A DNA stretch of 64,000 nt from Avena insularis. Lineage: Eukaryota; Streptophyta; Magnoliopsida; Poales; Poaceae. Positions 24,237 to 34,805 of the stretch are shown in pieces (position 1 is the stretch's first letter; every line of letters starts with the position of its first letter). Below the pieces are notes generated by a model, which was given only the letters and a program-made list of their open reading frames with translations, made no database searches and was not told the origin of the DNA. The stretch spans positions 336,093,211 through 336,157,210 of the forward strand of contig CM042696.1 of assembly GCA_023614405.1 (NCBI GenBank). Direction: 5' to 3'. Made by a program: the position numbers and the translations under genes.

Positions 24237-24842
24237 TTAAAGGCGGTTCTCACAAATCTTGGCAAGAACACAATGGAGATGTTCTGCATGCTCTTCTTTC
24301 TTCTTGGAATAGACCAGGATGTCATCGAGATAGACCACCACAAACTTATCAAGGTACTCCATGAAAACTGAGTTCATAAGCCTTGAGAATGTGGCAGGAG
24401 CATTGGTAAGGCCGAAGGACATGACCATGTACTCATACAAGCCATAACGAGTTGTGAAAGCTGTTTTAGGAACATCTTCCTTGCGAATCTTTATTTGATG
24501 AGATCCACTTCTCAAGTCAAGCTTGGAGAATACCACTACTCCTGCAAGTTGATCAAAGAGATCGTTGATCCGCAGAAGAGGATATTTATTCTTGATGGTT
24601 TTTGCATTGAGAGCACAATATTTAACACAAAGTCAATCAGTCCGGTCTCGCTTCCTCACAAAGATTGTTGGTCTGCCCCAAGAGGAAGTGCTATGCTGAA
24701 TGAAACCCAACTTTTCTTGTTCATCAAGCTGCTCTTTGAGTTCGGCCAACTCTGCAGGACCCATCTTATAAGGCCAGTTGGAGATAGGAGCGGTTCCAAG
24801 TTCAAGTTCAATCACAAACTTGACCTCTCGGTCAGGAGGCAT
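24237..24842 (-). pseudogene. G1 reverse transcriptase
   Basis: Segment 24842-24633 (PPDREVKFVIELELGTAPI...GFIQHSTSSWGRPTIFVRK) is the start of gypsy RT. Segment 24536-24237 ([48 protein letters not shown]) holds the catalytic YLDD box. The region between is frame-shifted. Downstream, [13 protein letters not shown] continues after a stop at 24237. It copies RNA to DNA in living relatives; here it is inactive. Confidence 0.88.
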
Positions 24843-25026
24843 ACCTGGTAGCTATTCTGGAAAAACATCTGGGAACTCACAGACCACATGAGCATTTTGC
24901 AAGGCTTCCATAACATCAATGTTCTGGACACCCAAAGAGTAGAGATGAATAGAAGGAGTTTGCCTTGGAGAATAGACTATATGGCCTTCAGGAATTTTCA
25001 GAAAAACCGAGTTTCGGCACAATCAA

Positions 25027-25482
25027 TTATGCTCTATTTTCAGCCAACCAATCCATGCCCAAAATGACATCAATATTTGAGTTGCCCAGAATAATCAAAG
25101 AGGCTGGAAAGGAAGAATCCCCAATTCGAACCTGATTGTCATAACTGATCTTGGAAGTTAACATCCTTGCCCTGGGAGAGAGAACCATTAGCTTTTTAGG
25201 TAATGAATCAGATGACAACCCATTCTCTTGACCAAACTTGAAGGATACAAATGAATGTGATGCTCCAGAATCAAATAAAACTTGTGCAGGGACTGAGTTA
25301 ATAGGAAGCGTACCCAACACAACTCCAACTGTGTGATTAGCTTGAACAATGTTGATGTTGTTGGCGTGAGCAACAGTGGACCCAAGCCTTGTGTTGATGT
25401 TGAGAGCCTGTGGTGCAGGTGCGCGGGGAGAAATTGTCGAAGTAGGTCTTGGAGGGGGTGGAGGAAGAGCCTTGTTGTTCAT
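25027..25482 (-). pseudogene. G1 aspartic protease region
   Basis: 151 open codons. After a Pro-rich linker it reads [30 protein letters not shown], shown here by its core DSGASHSF, the retropepsin active site, and later VILGMDWLAENRA. The protease cuts the gag-pol polyprotein. Just upstream (minus strand, about 25535-25490) a decayed zinc knuckle reads LFTCGNTGHQ, stop, KNYP; the first and last Cys are lost. Confidence 0.82.
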
Positions 25483-25685
25483 AGGATAGTTCTTCTACTG
25501 GTGTCCAGTGTTCCCACACGTGAACAAGCGCCACTCAGGCGAGGAGTAGAGTATCCCGGAACTCCACCATATGGTGCTCTAGGGTAGTTGTAGCCCCTTG
25601 GAGCAACGTTGTAAGAGTACGGTGGCCTTGGCAAGAAACTTGACGGTCTTGGAGGAGCCGAGAGCGGCGGTGCGGTATTAGGGAC

Positions 25686-26102
25686 CTACACACAACGCTT
25701 AGAAGGAGAGGCCACTACTGAGGAACCACCAGAATCACGGTTGTGCTTCATGGAATTATCATACGCCTGTTTACTTGCTTCTTCTTGGAGAGCTGCTTGT
25801 TGAAGCTTGAGCAACGAGTTTGGAGTAGTATGGGTGAGAGCATAATTGATTGAAGCATTTAGCCCTTGACGGAACCTATTTTGTCTTTTCTTATCATCAG
25901 AAACCTCATCACCACCATAGCAAGATAAGTTTGCAAAGTTCTTCATGTAAGTGTTGACATTTTAGTTGCCCTGTTTGAGATTCAGGAGCACCTCCTTCAT
26001 TCTTTCCATAACAATTTCAGGAAAATACTGCTCCTTGAAAGCATCGGTGAATTACCCCCATGATGGCTGCAATCCAGGTAGGCTTGCTCTCAGATAGCTC
26101 TT
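25686..26102 (-). pseudogene. G1 gag, C-terminal part
   Basis: Minus strand 26102-25686 reads, with stops, FTDAFKEQYFPEIVMERMKEV, then MKNFANLSCYGGDEVSDDKK and NRFRQGLNASINYAL. This is the Retrotrans_gag pattern. The first half of gag lies at 38556-38899, separated by G2. Gag forms the virus-like particle. Confidence 0.82.
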
Positions 26103-29100
26103 CTTCAACACCCTGATTTTTAATCCCAGATGCCTGCTATGCCATACATCGCAATCCGAGGATTACCATTTTTGCGAGACATAACAGATTGGATATCACA
26201 GTACATCATCCATTACAAACCATAATAAGGTCGTACACAAATAAAGGATCTCATGGTCCAGTCTTAGTACAATCAAGTAGCGGAATAAATAGCATAGCGG
26301 TGGGGTCCATCTTCAGTGTCACAGGCAATGCTGATGATGGGAGATGATCCTAGTTGTCGTAGCCGTCCTGTTGTCCTCCTTCAGGGTAGTCCTCCTCATA
26401 GTCTGGCCATAGGAATAGCCAGGGACAAAGCCATGAGTACTCTTTAAGTACTCGCAAACTACCACTAAGAAATAAGATAGTTCTAGTAGGAATGTTAACT
26501 CTAAGATTATTTGTAAAGTTAAGTTTGAAACCTAAGCTGAGTTCAGAAACAAAGAAAGATAAAATAAAGTTTGAAAACACCTAAGTGGGAACTTAGTTAT
26601 CATAGTCACAACTCTGTTGTGGTCAAGTAATGTCACAATTCATTTCATAAGTAATTTTGAAAACATCTGACAACGGAACAATATGGCCACTCCAACTGTC
26701 CATAACCGCGAACGTGGCTATTCGAATAGTTTGACACTCTGCAGAGGTGGTACACTTTCACCACAAGATTCGATACATCTGTCAGGGATAGCCCTGAATC
26801 ATCATACTTAGTATGCAGATAATCAAACATAACCTTCCCTTTACACACTCTAGTATAAGCACCTCTCCTATGAGTATGGCCTCCCAGCCATGACCATCTG
26901 TCATCCTGGGCACTTCATAGGTGGACAACATTGAGAGGTAGCCTCAGCTCAAACCTCTCCTGTGAGGGAACTAATACTAATGCATATAAACTTCCGGCTA
27001 TGCCTTACCCAATTGAGGTATTGTGATTGTACGGTAAAATTGGAATGGTATCGCATCCGAACCCAACCATCGGTTTTATAAAAGGGCTAAGGCTCATGCC
27101 TCAACATTTTCATCACCATAAACCATTTGTGTTTCTGAACACCTGTCAAAACATCTCAATAGAATGACTCATCATTCCAAGGTTTTCATAAGTCATTTTC
27201 ACCAAGTATTCCCATCTAAAGTGAATCAAGTTTCGGTTTAGCTCCAACTACTACGTTAAGAGTGTTCACTAAGGTGGGATGCTAATCTCAATCTCATGCC
27301 ATAGAATGACATCTAAGTCTAACTAGATAGGTCAAGTTTTATACTCTTTATGCTACCTTTAAACAATTAAACGACTTTGGTAAAGTAAAGGAAGTAAAGC
27401 TTGTAAATAAAACTTGGAGTAGGTATAAGTCAAAATGGTATAACCAAAGCATGACTAATGCATTTTCTTAGGTTATCTAGCTTAATTCTATCTTGCTATC
27501 AATATCTTGCCTTGGTTGGTGCAGTGGTTGAAATTTTCTTCCTCCTCTTCTTGGTAGAACTCCTCCTCCTCGAAAGCTTGGTCGGTACTATCGTCTATAA
27601 ATACATACGGGATACACAATCACCAAACAATACTTAACTAGTCTACTTAGAACACTAAGGCACACATTTTATGAACTAGTATCATCACAAACATCACAAG
27701 GTTTAATGGACTAGCTTCATTATTTTTATTTGAGAAAAGTAATTTCTACTCATTGAAATTAACTAAGATTTAATATTCTCCAATTAAAATATGGGATCAT
27801 GTGGACACATGTCGTCACCACATATTCTCACATATGGTAATGTGATTTAAGGGTTGGATCATATTTTAATAAGTTTAAGTTTAATATTTAATGATTTAAA
27901 GTGACTAGAAATGCCTATATAGCACTATTTTGGTACTAGTCCAAAGTCACTGCATGCAAAGCTTAATATTATTACATATTGAGATAGGTATGGTTAAATG
28001 TGATTTTTGAGAGTTGTAATCAACTAAAAAGCTATTATGGTTGATTTTATAAAAATGTTTGAATGTGCAAAAACTTCTATCTTGTTAGTTTTACTAGGAG
28101 AGATCTCTAACTCTAAATGATTTAAATCAAACGGCCTTGGATAGATATTTTCATTAGCTTTCCATCACAATTGGAATCACTCAATTTGGATTTGTAAAAC
28201 TCTCTGAGTTAATTTTTAAACTAAGGGACAAATTGTAGTTTAAGTCTAAAAAGAAAAATCCTAATTTAAATTAACTGGGTCACGCGGGAAACTAGTTGGG
28301 CCGGCCCAGATTCACTCCACGACACTGAGGACTGCTGACAGGGGGGTTCCGCCTGTCAGTGGCTCATTACACGCGAAGCGGTACAGGGCGATAAGGGCCG
28401 TAGGATTAGAACTAGATCTAACAGCTCACGGTCATCGTCGACGACAGACTCGTTACCGGCGAGACTAAACCCTAGCGGCTCGGTGGGGGTGCAGTGGGGA
28501 CGTATCGGGGCTCCAGCTAGTGCGGCGAGGCGGGCAAACGAACGAGACGACAACGGTTAGCTTAGGCGAAGTTGGGGCAGAGGCTGAGGTGGACGAAATC
28601 AACGACAACGTCTCATCCTCTGCTGCGGCGGTCTCCGGCTCAATTCCAGCAAGAGGCTGCTCGAGCTGCTCCGACGAGAGGTGGGGAAGGACTGGTGGAG
28701 AGAGGGGAGTCAAATGGTGTGGTGATTGAGGATGGGGAAGGCCTCCTTATATAGGCTCGAAGAGGGGACCGAAGGGGCGACGACGAGCTCGTCGATGACG
28801 ATGATACAGCGAGCTACCAGCATGGGCGAGATAGGTGGATGGTGGCTTGCCTCCTGACGGTCCTCTACGGCTTTATGGCGCAGCTAGGGGCGGTGGCAAT
28901 TGCTCGTGAGTGTCGCGCACTCTAGGAGACAAAGGTGGTGCTCGACGTGGTTCCCGGCGATCGTGGGTCGAGCGGTGGTGCACGGTCGTGTCTGGCGGGG
29001 TGAGGTGGTCAAGGCAGAGCGGCGTGCGTGTTCTGCGGTCGAGGCGCGGTCTGTGGCATGCTGGCAGTGAGGGTGCTTTGCCGTGCTCTGGTGCGGCGCA

Positions 29101-30011
29101 GAGACTTAGTGCAGCACGGATCTGGGGTGGTCCAGGGGCTAGCAGGGGCCGTGGAGTGGACAGTGGGCGGCGGTGAAGTGGCGCCTTGCTTCCTGGAGCG
29201 GCGGAGAGGGGCTTGTGGTCTGCTGCGGCTTGGGCATGATCGACTGACGATCATGGCCTCAGTGCAGCGTTGCACTGGCGCTATGGGCTAGGGGATGGGC
29301 TGGTTTTGGTCTGGTTGGGTCTGGGGGAGACCAAGATGATTAATGTGGCTCAAATGGTTCAACAATTTTTGATTCAAAACAATATTAGTTAGGCTAGTTT
29401 GATTCTTCTCACAAGGTGCTCGACACAATGGCTGCATGAAGGAAACTTTTGAATTTTTGAAAGATTTTTGGTGGAGTGGTTTGTTACATGCTTAAGCATC
29501 TGTGGTTGCTTGGGATTTTGAAGTGGAGTTCATTTGGATGGTTTTTGAAAAAGTGTGATCTAGACATATGAACTAGATTCCATTTTCAATTGTCATTTAA
29601 AATTAGAGTTTGAATGTTTTTGGGATATCACAAAGTGGGCCTTGGCACATCACTACTTGTACTAGCAAGGTGTGCAAAGATCCACAATTGTTTCTGTTGG
29701 AAATTGAGTGCTAGGAACACCCAAAGTGGGCTAGGTGATTAAAATGGCAAAAGTGACCATTTCCTTTATTTAATCCTTTTTGATTTCTTTTTCTTTGGTT
29801 TTTGCTTGGGAATGATCTAGATGATGTAACATTCATCATAGAACCATTTTACAACCATTCGAACAAACAATAATGGCCTTTCAAACAACTACTATTTTAA
29901 ATGCACGCACATATGAATGCTTAAAGATTTTAAATGAAAAAGTTTTTTGTTAACCCTAAATTGGGTAGATTTGATCTTGATTAACCTTGATTAAAGTTTT
30001 GGGATGTTACA
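26103..30011 (-). repeat. G2 3' LTR
   Basis: On the minus strand it runs TGTAACATCCCAAAAC... to ...GGGTGTTGAAGA (terminal TGACA decayed); 3.9 kb. A PPT, AAGGGGGGAAGATT, abuts it at 30012-30025. A minus-strand TATA box is at 28747-28755. The GC-rich ORFs at 28356-29291 lie in the transcribed leader and are not counted as genes. Confidence 0.9.
28747..28755 (-). promoter_or_regulatory. TATA box of G2 3' LTR
   Basis: CCTATATAA on the minus strand, followed by a CT-rich leader; the same site occurs in the other LTR at 37370-37378. Confidence 0.65.
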
Positions 30012-30060
30012 AATCTTCCCCCCTTAAAAAATATCTCGTCCCAAGATTTAAGAAAGAAAA

Positions 30061-30600
30061 CTAGGAACTAAAGTGATCTGGGAACTCAGTCCTAGTGTAA
30101 TCTTCTCAATCCCAAGTGGCTTCTTCTTCGGTATGGTTGCTCCATTGAATCTTGAGAAATTTGATATTCCGGGTCCTGGTGGTTCTGTAGGCTTCCTCCA
30201 AGATACGGATGGGAACTTCACGATACGTCCGATCCTTGTTGATATCAACAGCTCGATGATCGATGTTCTTGAAAACTTCGGTCTTCTCCGGCACTTCTAA
30301 GCATTTGCGAAGTAGCGAGATATGGAACACATTGTGGATGGCTGACATTTCCTCTGGTAGTTCCAGTTGATAAGATACTTCTCCTCAATGATTCAGAATC
30401 TTGAAGGGTCCGATATATCTGGGGGCTAACTTTCCTTTTAGACTAAAACGTTGGGTTCCCTTCAATGGCGAAACCTTGAGATACAGAAAATCTCCGAGAT
30501 TGAAAGTCATGTCTCTCCTTCTATTGTCAGCATAACTCTTTTGTCTGGATTGTGCGGTCTTGAGGTGCTCAGGGACTTTGTGAACCTTCTCTTCAGCTTC
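30061..30600 (-). pseudogene. G2 integrase C-terminus and chromodomain
   Basis: In the same frame as the integrase upstream, but separated by TGA at 30601. It reads SPLKGTQRFSLKGKLAPRYIG (GPF/Y module), then HNVFHISLLRKCLEV, and a chromodomain: VPIRILEEAYRTTRTRNIKFLKIQW, EEATWD. Stops near 30385 and at 30106 replace Arg codons (compare G3, which reads EATWERED), a CGA to TGA change. The natural end FPDHFSS-stop is at 30061. Confidence 0.85.
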
Positions 30601-31506
30601 TCAGAGAATGTCGGGGCCAAAAGTCTGACTCTCTCCTACTTGCGACCAATTCAAAGGGGTACAACACTTTCTTCCGTATAGGAACTCAAATGGTGCCATT
30701 TGCAAACTGGCTTGGTAGCTGTTGTTATATGAGAATTCTGCAAAAGGCAGACAATCTTCCCATTTTGATCCATACTCTAACACACAAGCTCTCAACATAT
30801 CTTCTAAGATTTGGTTGACTCTTTCAGTATGTCCATCGGTCTGCGGGTGATAATCTGTGCTGAAATTTAACTTGGTTCCCAATCCTTCTTGGACTTTCTG
30901 CCAAAATCTCGTGGTAAATTGGGTTCCTCGATCCGATACTATGGTCTTGGGGGTTCCATGCAAACTAATGATTCTAGCAATGTACAACTCTGCTAGCTTC
31001 GAACTCTGGTAGGTTGTCTTGACGGGTATAAAATGAGCTACCTTGGACAGTCTATCAACGATGACCCAGATTGAGTCATTTCCCCTACTAGAAGTAGGCA
31101 AACCGGTGATAAAGTCTATGCCGACGGAATCCCATTTCCATTCCGGAATCTGCAAGGGTTGCAACAGTCCTGTGGCTCTCTGATGTTCTGCTTTGACTCG
31201 TTGACAGATATCACACTTGGCGATGTAGCTTCCGATTTCTCTCTTCATCTTGTGCCACCAAAATTTCCCCTTTAGATCCTGATACATCTTTGTTCCTCCG
31301 AGGTGGATAGAATAAAGAGTATCATGAGCTTCTTGCATGATAACTTGCTTTAGCTTCGAATCTGCTGGCACACAGATACGTCCTTTGAACCACAGAACTC
31401 CTTCTTCGTCTTCGGTGAATCCAGGTACCTTTCCTGTACCAATATGACGTTTGATTCCGTCGATAGTTGCATTTCCCTTTCGGGCTTCCTTGATTTGGCT
31501 AATCAA
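30601..31506 (-). CDS. G2 integrase (zinc finger and DDE core), open 301 codons
   Basis: The reading frame is open from 31506 to TGA at 30601. The zinc finger HDTLYSIH...KCDIC (HX6H and CX2C) is intact. The core shows GIDFITGLP (Asp), IVSDRGTQF (Asp) and HTERVNQILED (Glu), i.e. the D,D-35-E set, then FSYNNSYQASLQMAPFE. Integrase catalyses strand transfer of the element DNA. The domain is complete, but upstream and downstream stops prevent a full polyprotein. The frame is continuous with RNase H upstream, apart from the stop at 31567. Confidence 0.9.
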   Translation of the reverse strand: MISQIKEARKGNATIDGIKRHIGTGKVPGFTEDEEGVLWFKGRICVPADSKLKQVIMQEAHDTLYSIHLGGTKMYQDLKGKFWWHKMKREIGSYIAKCDICQRVKAEHQRATGLLQPLQIPEWKWDSVGIDFITGLPTSSRGNDSIWVIVDRLSKVAHFIPVKTTYQSSKLAELYIARIISLHGTPKTIVSDRGTQFTTRFWQKVQEGLGTKLNFSTDYHPQTDGHTERVNQILEDMLRACVLEYGSKWEDCLPFAEFSYNNSYQASLQMAPFEFLYGRKCCTPLNWSQVGESQTFGPDIL

Positions 31507-31566
31507 AGTGGTTTGAAGTTTAATGCTAGCTAGAAATCCTTTGCTAATTAGCTCAGTCCTAAACTG

Positions 31567-32007
31567 CTACAACTCCTCATACAAACTTGGTTGCTTCTCC
31601 TTGATCATAGTGTTTAGCGTACACGGCAATCTGCTAAGAGCATCCTCTACCACATTGGCTTTGCCGGGGTGATAGTGGATGTCAAGGTCATAATCCTTGA
31701 TTAACTCTATCCATCTCCTTTGCCTCATATTCAGCTCCTTCTGAGTGAAAATATATTTCAAGCTTTTGTAATCTGAGTAAATCTCATAGCGATTACCCAT
31801 AAGATAATGACGCCATGTCTTCAATGCCAAAACTACGACTGCTAACTCAAGATCATGGGTGGGGTAATTCTGCTCATGCTGCTTCAGTTTTCGAGACAGA
31901 TATGTGATGACTTTGCCTTCTTGCATCAACACACATCCGAGACCAATCTTGGATGCATCAAACGGCTTCTTGATATCTGGCATGATCAATATTGGGGCTG
32001 AAATCAA
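31567..32007 (-). pseudogene. G2 RNase H domain
   Basis: Reads [50 protein letters not shown] and [16 protein letters not shown]. Compared with G3 ([10 protein letters not shown]) four residues are missing just before the first catalytic Asp: a 12-bp deletion between two GATG repeats. Stops at 32050 (Trp codon in G3) and 31567 (Glu codon in G3) bound it. Likely inactive. Confidence 0.88.
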
Positions 32008-32049
32008 TCTCTTCTTGAGCTCTTGGAAACTAGCCTCACAATTATCGGT

Positions 32050-33450
32050 CTAGTCAAACTTCTTGTCCTGCTTCAACAATTGGGTCATGGGTCTGGCGAT
32101 GCTCGAAAACCCTTCAACGAACTTGCGGTAATATCCTGCTAATCCGAGAAATGCACGGACTTGGGTTTGAGTGGTTGGGGCTTCCCATTCTTCGACATCT
32201 TTGATCTTGGCGGGATCAACAGTGACTCCTTCGGCAGACACAATATGTCCTAGGAATCCTACTTCTTTCAGCCAAAACTCACATTTGCTGAACTTGGCAC
32301 ACAACCGATGTTTCTCATGCTCTTCTTCTGACTTGGAGTAGATAAGGATGTCGTCGATAAACACAACGACAAACTTATCTAGAAAATTCATAAAGATCTT
32401 ATTTATGAGATTCATGAAGTAAGCAGGGGCATTGGTTAATCCAAAAGACATAACCGTATACTTGTATAATGCATAACGAGTAGTAAGGGGGGTCTTCAGA
32501 ATATCCGTTGCACGAATCTTAAGTTGGTCATAACCAGTCCTAAGATCAATCTTAGAGAACACATTTGCTCCAGTCAACTGATCAAATAGATCCTCTATCT
32601 TTGGCAAGGCGTACTTGTTTTTGATGGTGACGTCATTCAGCTTCCTGTAATCTGTGCACAAACGGTTGCCTCCATCTTTCTTGTCGACGAATAACACTGG
32701 CGATCTCCTTGGCGGTGCGCTTGGTTGAATCAAGCCTGTTGCCAACATAGCATCCAGCTGCTTCTTTAATTCCGCTAACTCTGAGGGGTTCATACTATAG
32801 GGTCTCTGGGCTATGGGTCTGGTTTCGGGGATTAGTTCAATAATGAATTCAATATCCCTATCCGGGGGCATACCGGGCAATTCATCTAGGAATACGTCGG
32901 GGTATTCACAGACTACTCTGACTTGGTCAATGGTGGGTAGGGCTAGACTCTTGTTACACTTGAATTGACGGGGCAAGGTTTCAGATATATGCTCTACTGA
33001 TACTCCAGAGCTCCTGGTCATGGTGATAGCTTTCTTAGCACAGTCAATCAATCCTTTATGCTTTGACATCCAATCCATTCCTAGTACTACTTCCAAACCT
33101 TTGGTTCCAAGTACTATTAGATTGGCATAAAAATCTATCTCATGTATTCTGATAGGCACAGCTTTGCAAATTTTTCTAGCTTTTGTAGTTGAACTAGGGA
33201 TTTGAACTATCATGACATGCTTCAAGTTGGTTGGGTGAATCTTACTAGTGCATGCAAATTCTTCGGTGACAAATGAGTGCGATGCTCCAGAATCAAACAA
33301 CACTCCTGCTAAAACTGAGTTGACAGAAAACATACCCAACACTACATCTGGCGCTTCTTGGGCTTCTTCAGCGTTCATGTGGAAGAGACGGCCATTGCGG
33401 TTGTGAGGGTTCTGTGGGGCGAATCTTCTTCCTGGTTGAACACGACGCTG
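32050..33450 (-). CDS. G2 protease and reverse transcriptase, open 442+ codons
   Basis: Frame follows gag after a TAG at 33451. The protease active site is [11 protein letters not shown], with [13 protein letters not shown] later. RT shows [61 protein letters not shown] and the catalytic [10 protein letters not shown]. Eleven residues present in G3 (from [11 protein letters not shown]) are missing after EEEHEK, an in-frame 33-bp deletion. The end [17 protein letters not shown] is the RT connection. It stops at 32050. The longest ORF in the window, but the enzyme is probably impaired. Confidence 0.9.
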   Translation of the reverse strand, partial: QRRVQPGRRFAPQNPHNRNGRLFHMNAEEAQEAPDVVLGMFSVNSVLAGVLFDSGASHSFVTEEFACTSKIHPTNLKHVMIVQIPSSTTKARKICKAVPIRIHEIDFYANLIVLGTKGLEVVLGMDWMSKHKGLIDCAKKAITMTRSSGVSVEHISETLPRQFKCNKSLALPTIDQVRVVCEYPDVFLDELPGMPPDRDIEFIIELIPETRPIAQRPYSMNPSELAELKKQLDAMLATGLIQPSAPPRRSPVLFVDKKDGGNRLCTDYRKLNDVTIKNKYALPKIEDLFDQLTGANVFSKIDLRTGYDQLKIRATDILKTPLTTRYALYKYTVMSFGLTNAPAYFMNLINKIFMNFLDKFVVVFIDDILIYSKSEEEHEKHRLCAKFSKCEFWLKEVGFLGHIVSAEGVTVDPAKIKDVEEWEAPTTQTQVRAFLGLAGYYRKFVEGFSSIARPMTQLLKQDKKFD

Positions 33451-34543
33451 CTATTGAGCCGAGGCATTCACATTGGCAGTGGAGGCAGTCTTCTTGGGGC
33501 ACTCATTGGAATAGTGGCACTTCACTCCACACTCGAAACAAGTAATCTGGGACTTGTCTTTCGCTACCACGAGCACAACATTGCTTCTAGTTCTGGGTGA
33601 AGTGTTATTGTTGTTGTTGTTGTTGTTCTTGGGACGTGCACGGTTGAAATTGCTGGATTTGCCAGGGTGATTGTTGTTTCCTCCGGACTTCACATTTCCT
33701 CTGCTACGGTTGGGGTAGCTTGGGCGAGACATTGGGGGTCGATTGTTCCACGGTGCATATCCTGCAGATAGGTTGGGATGGTACTTCTGGTGACTGTTGA
33801 ATCGAGCTTGGTGCATCATTCGACGTTTGCGGTTGTCGTTTGCTTGATTAATCTTCCCTTCCATCTGAATGGCAGAGTCGACTAGCTCTTCGAGATCCTC
33901 GAAACGAATGTTGACGAGGACAGTCTGCATCTCATCATGCAGTCCGTTCAGGAATCTCTCCTTCTTCTTGGCCTCCGTGTTGATCTCATCAGGTGCATAC
34001 CTGGCTAGGGACAGGAATCTATCATGGTACCTCTACTACAGTCATTCTGCCCTGCTTCAACTCTCTGAATTCATCCCTCATTCGGGTGACTAGACCCAAC
34101 GGCACGTGGGTGCGGCTGAACTTGATTTTGAAGGCTTCCCATGTCATCACTTGACCATGGTTCATTGTGCGGGTGTTGTTCCACCATGCTCTTGCATCTC
34201 CTGCCAAATAGTGGGTAGCAAAAATAACCTTCTCGTTGGCATCCACTCCTGCTACTTCTAAGTTGTTCTCCATTGTCTGCAAACAGTCATCAGCATCTAG
34301 TGGGTTCTCCGAAGTGCTAAAGATTGGGGGATTGGTATTCTGGAAGTTTTTGAGTTTGGATCCATGATGATCCTGATTTCCATGGTTCCGATTGTTGTGA
34401 GCCATCTGGGAGATCTGCTGCAGTGTTGCTAGATTAGCTTGGTGCTCTGCCCTACTAGCTTCACAGTCTGTAATGAGAGTCTGTAGAATCTGCAGAATTG
34501 GGTCTTGCGATGAGCTTCTCCCTCCTTGGTTTCCACGAGTCAT
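33451..34543 (-). pseudogene. G2 gag
   Basis: Starts MTRGNQGGRSSSQDP at 34543 and reads GDARAWWNNTRTMNHGQ and EFRELKQGRMTVVE, where one extra base (about 34030) shifts the frame. The second part, 33930-33451, contains the zinc knuckle CFECGVKCHYSNEC (CX2CX4HX4C, complete) after an Asn-rich run coded by (AAC)n. It ends in TAG, one codon from the TAG that ends G3 gag. Gag packages element RNA. Confidence 0.88.
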
Positions 34544-34805
34544 CTGAAGATTGAGATAGATAAAGGGGTAAGAGGGAAAGTTCTAAGGTTCATGGTTTTG
34601 ATTTCAAAGCTAAAACTTTGAGTTTGACTCAAGTTTTGCAACTAACTTCTTTTCATTTATTCAAGCAAATCACACGATACAAACAAACACACACCACAAG
34701 ATCAAAGGAAAACATATGGTTTTAAGAACCATTATGTAAGCTACGATACAATGGGACCGATACTCCTCACCCTACGATAGTGCTCTAGTGCATCTACTCA
34801 TCATC
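34544..34805 (-). mobile_element. G2 residual leader between gag and 5' LTR
   Basis: Matches G3 59145-59407, the end of ORF0 and the ORF0-gag spacer. It joins the truncated LTR at ...CATCTACTCATCATC|GATTACC. The PBS and most of ORF0 are lost. Confidence 0.8.

Noticed and set aside
28356..29291. GC-rich ORFs in the G2 3' LTR on both strands
   Set aside because: They lie in the LTR leader, mirrored in the other LTR, with frames not conserved between the two copies.
33612..33634. (GTT)n microsatellite
   Set aside because: It is the Asn-rich run of G2 gag (AAC codons on the minus strand), also partly present in G3 gag.
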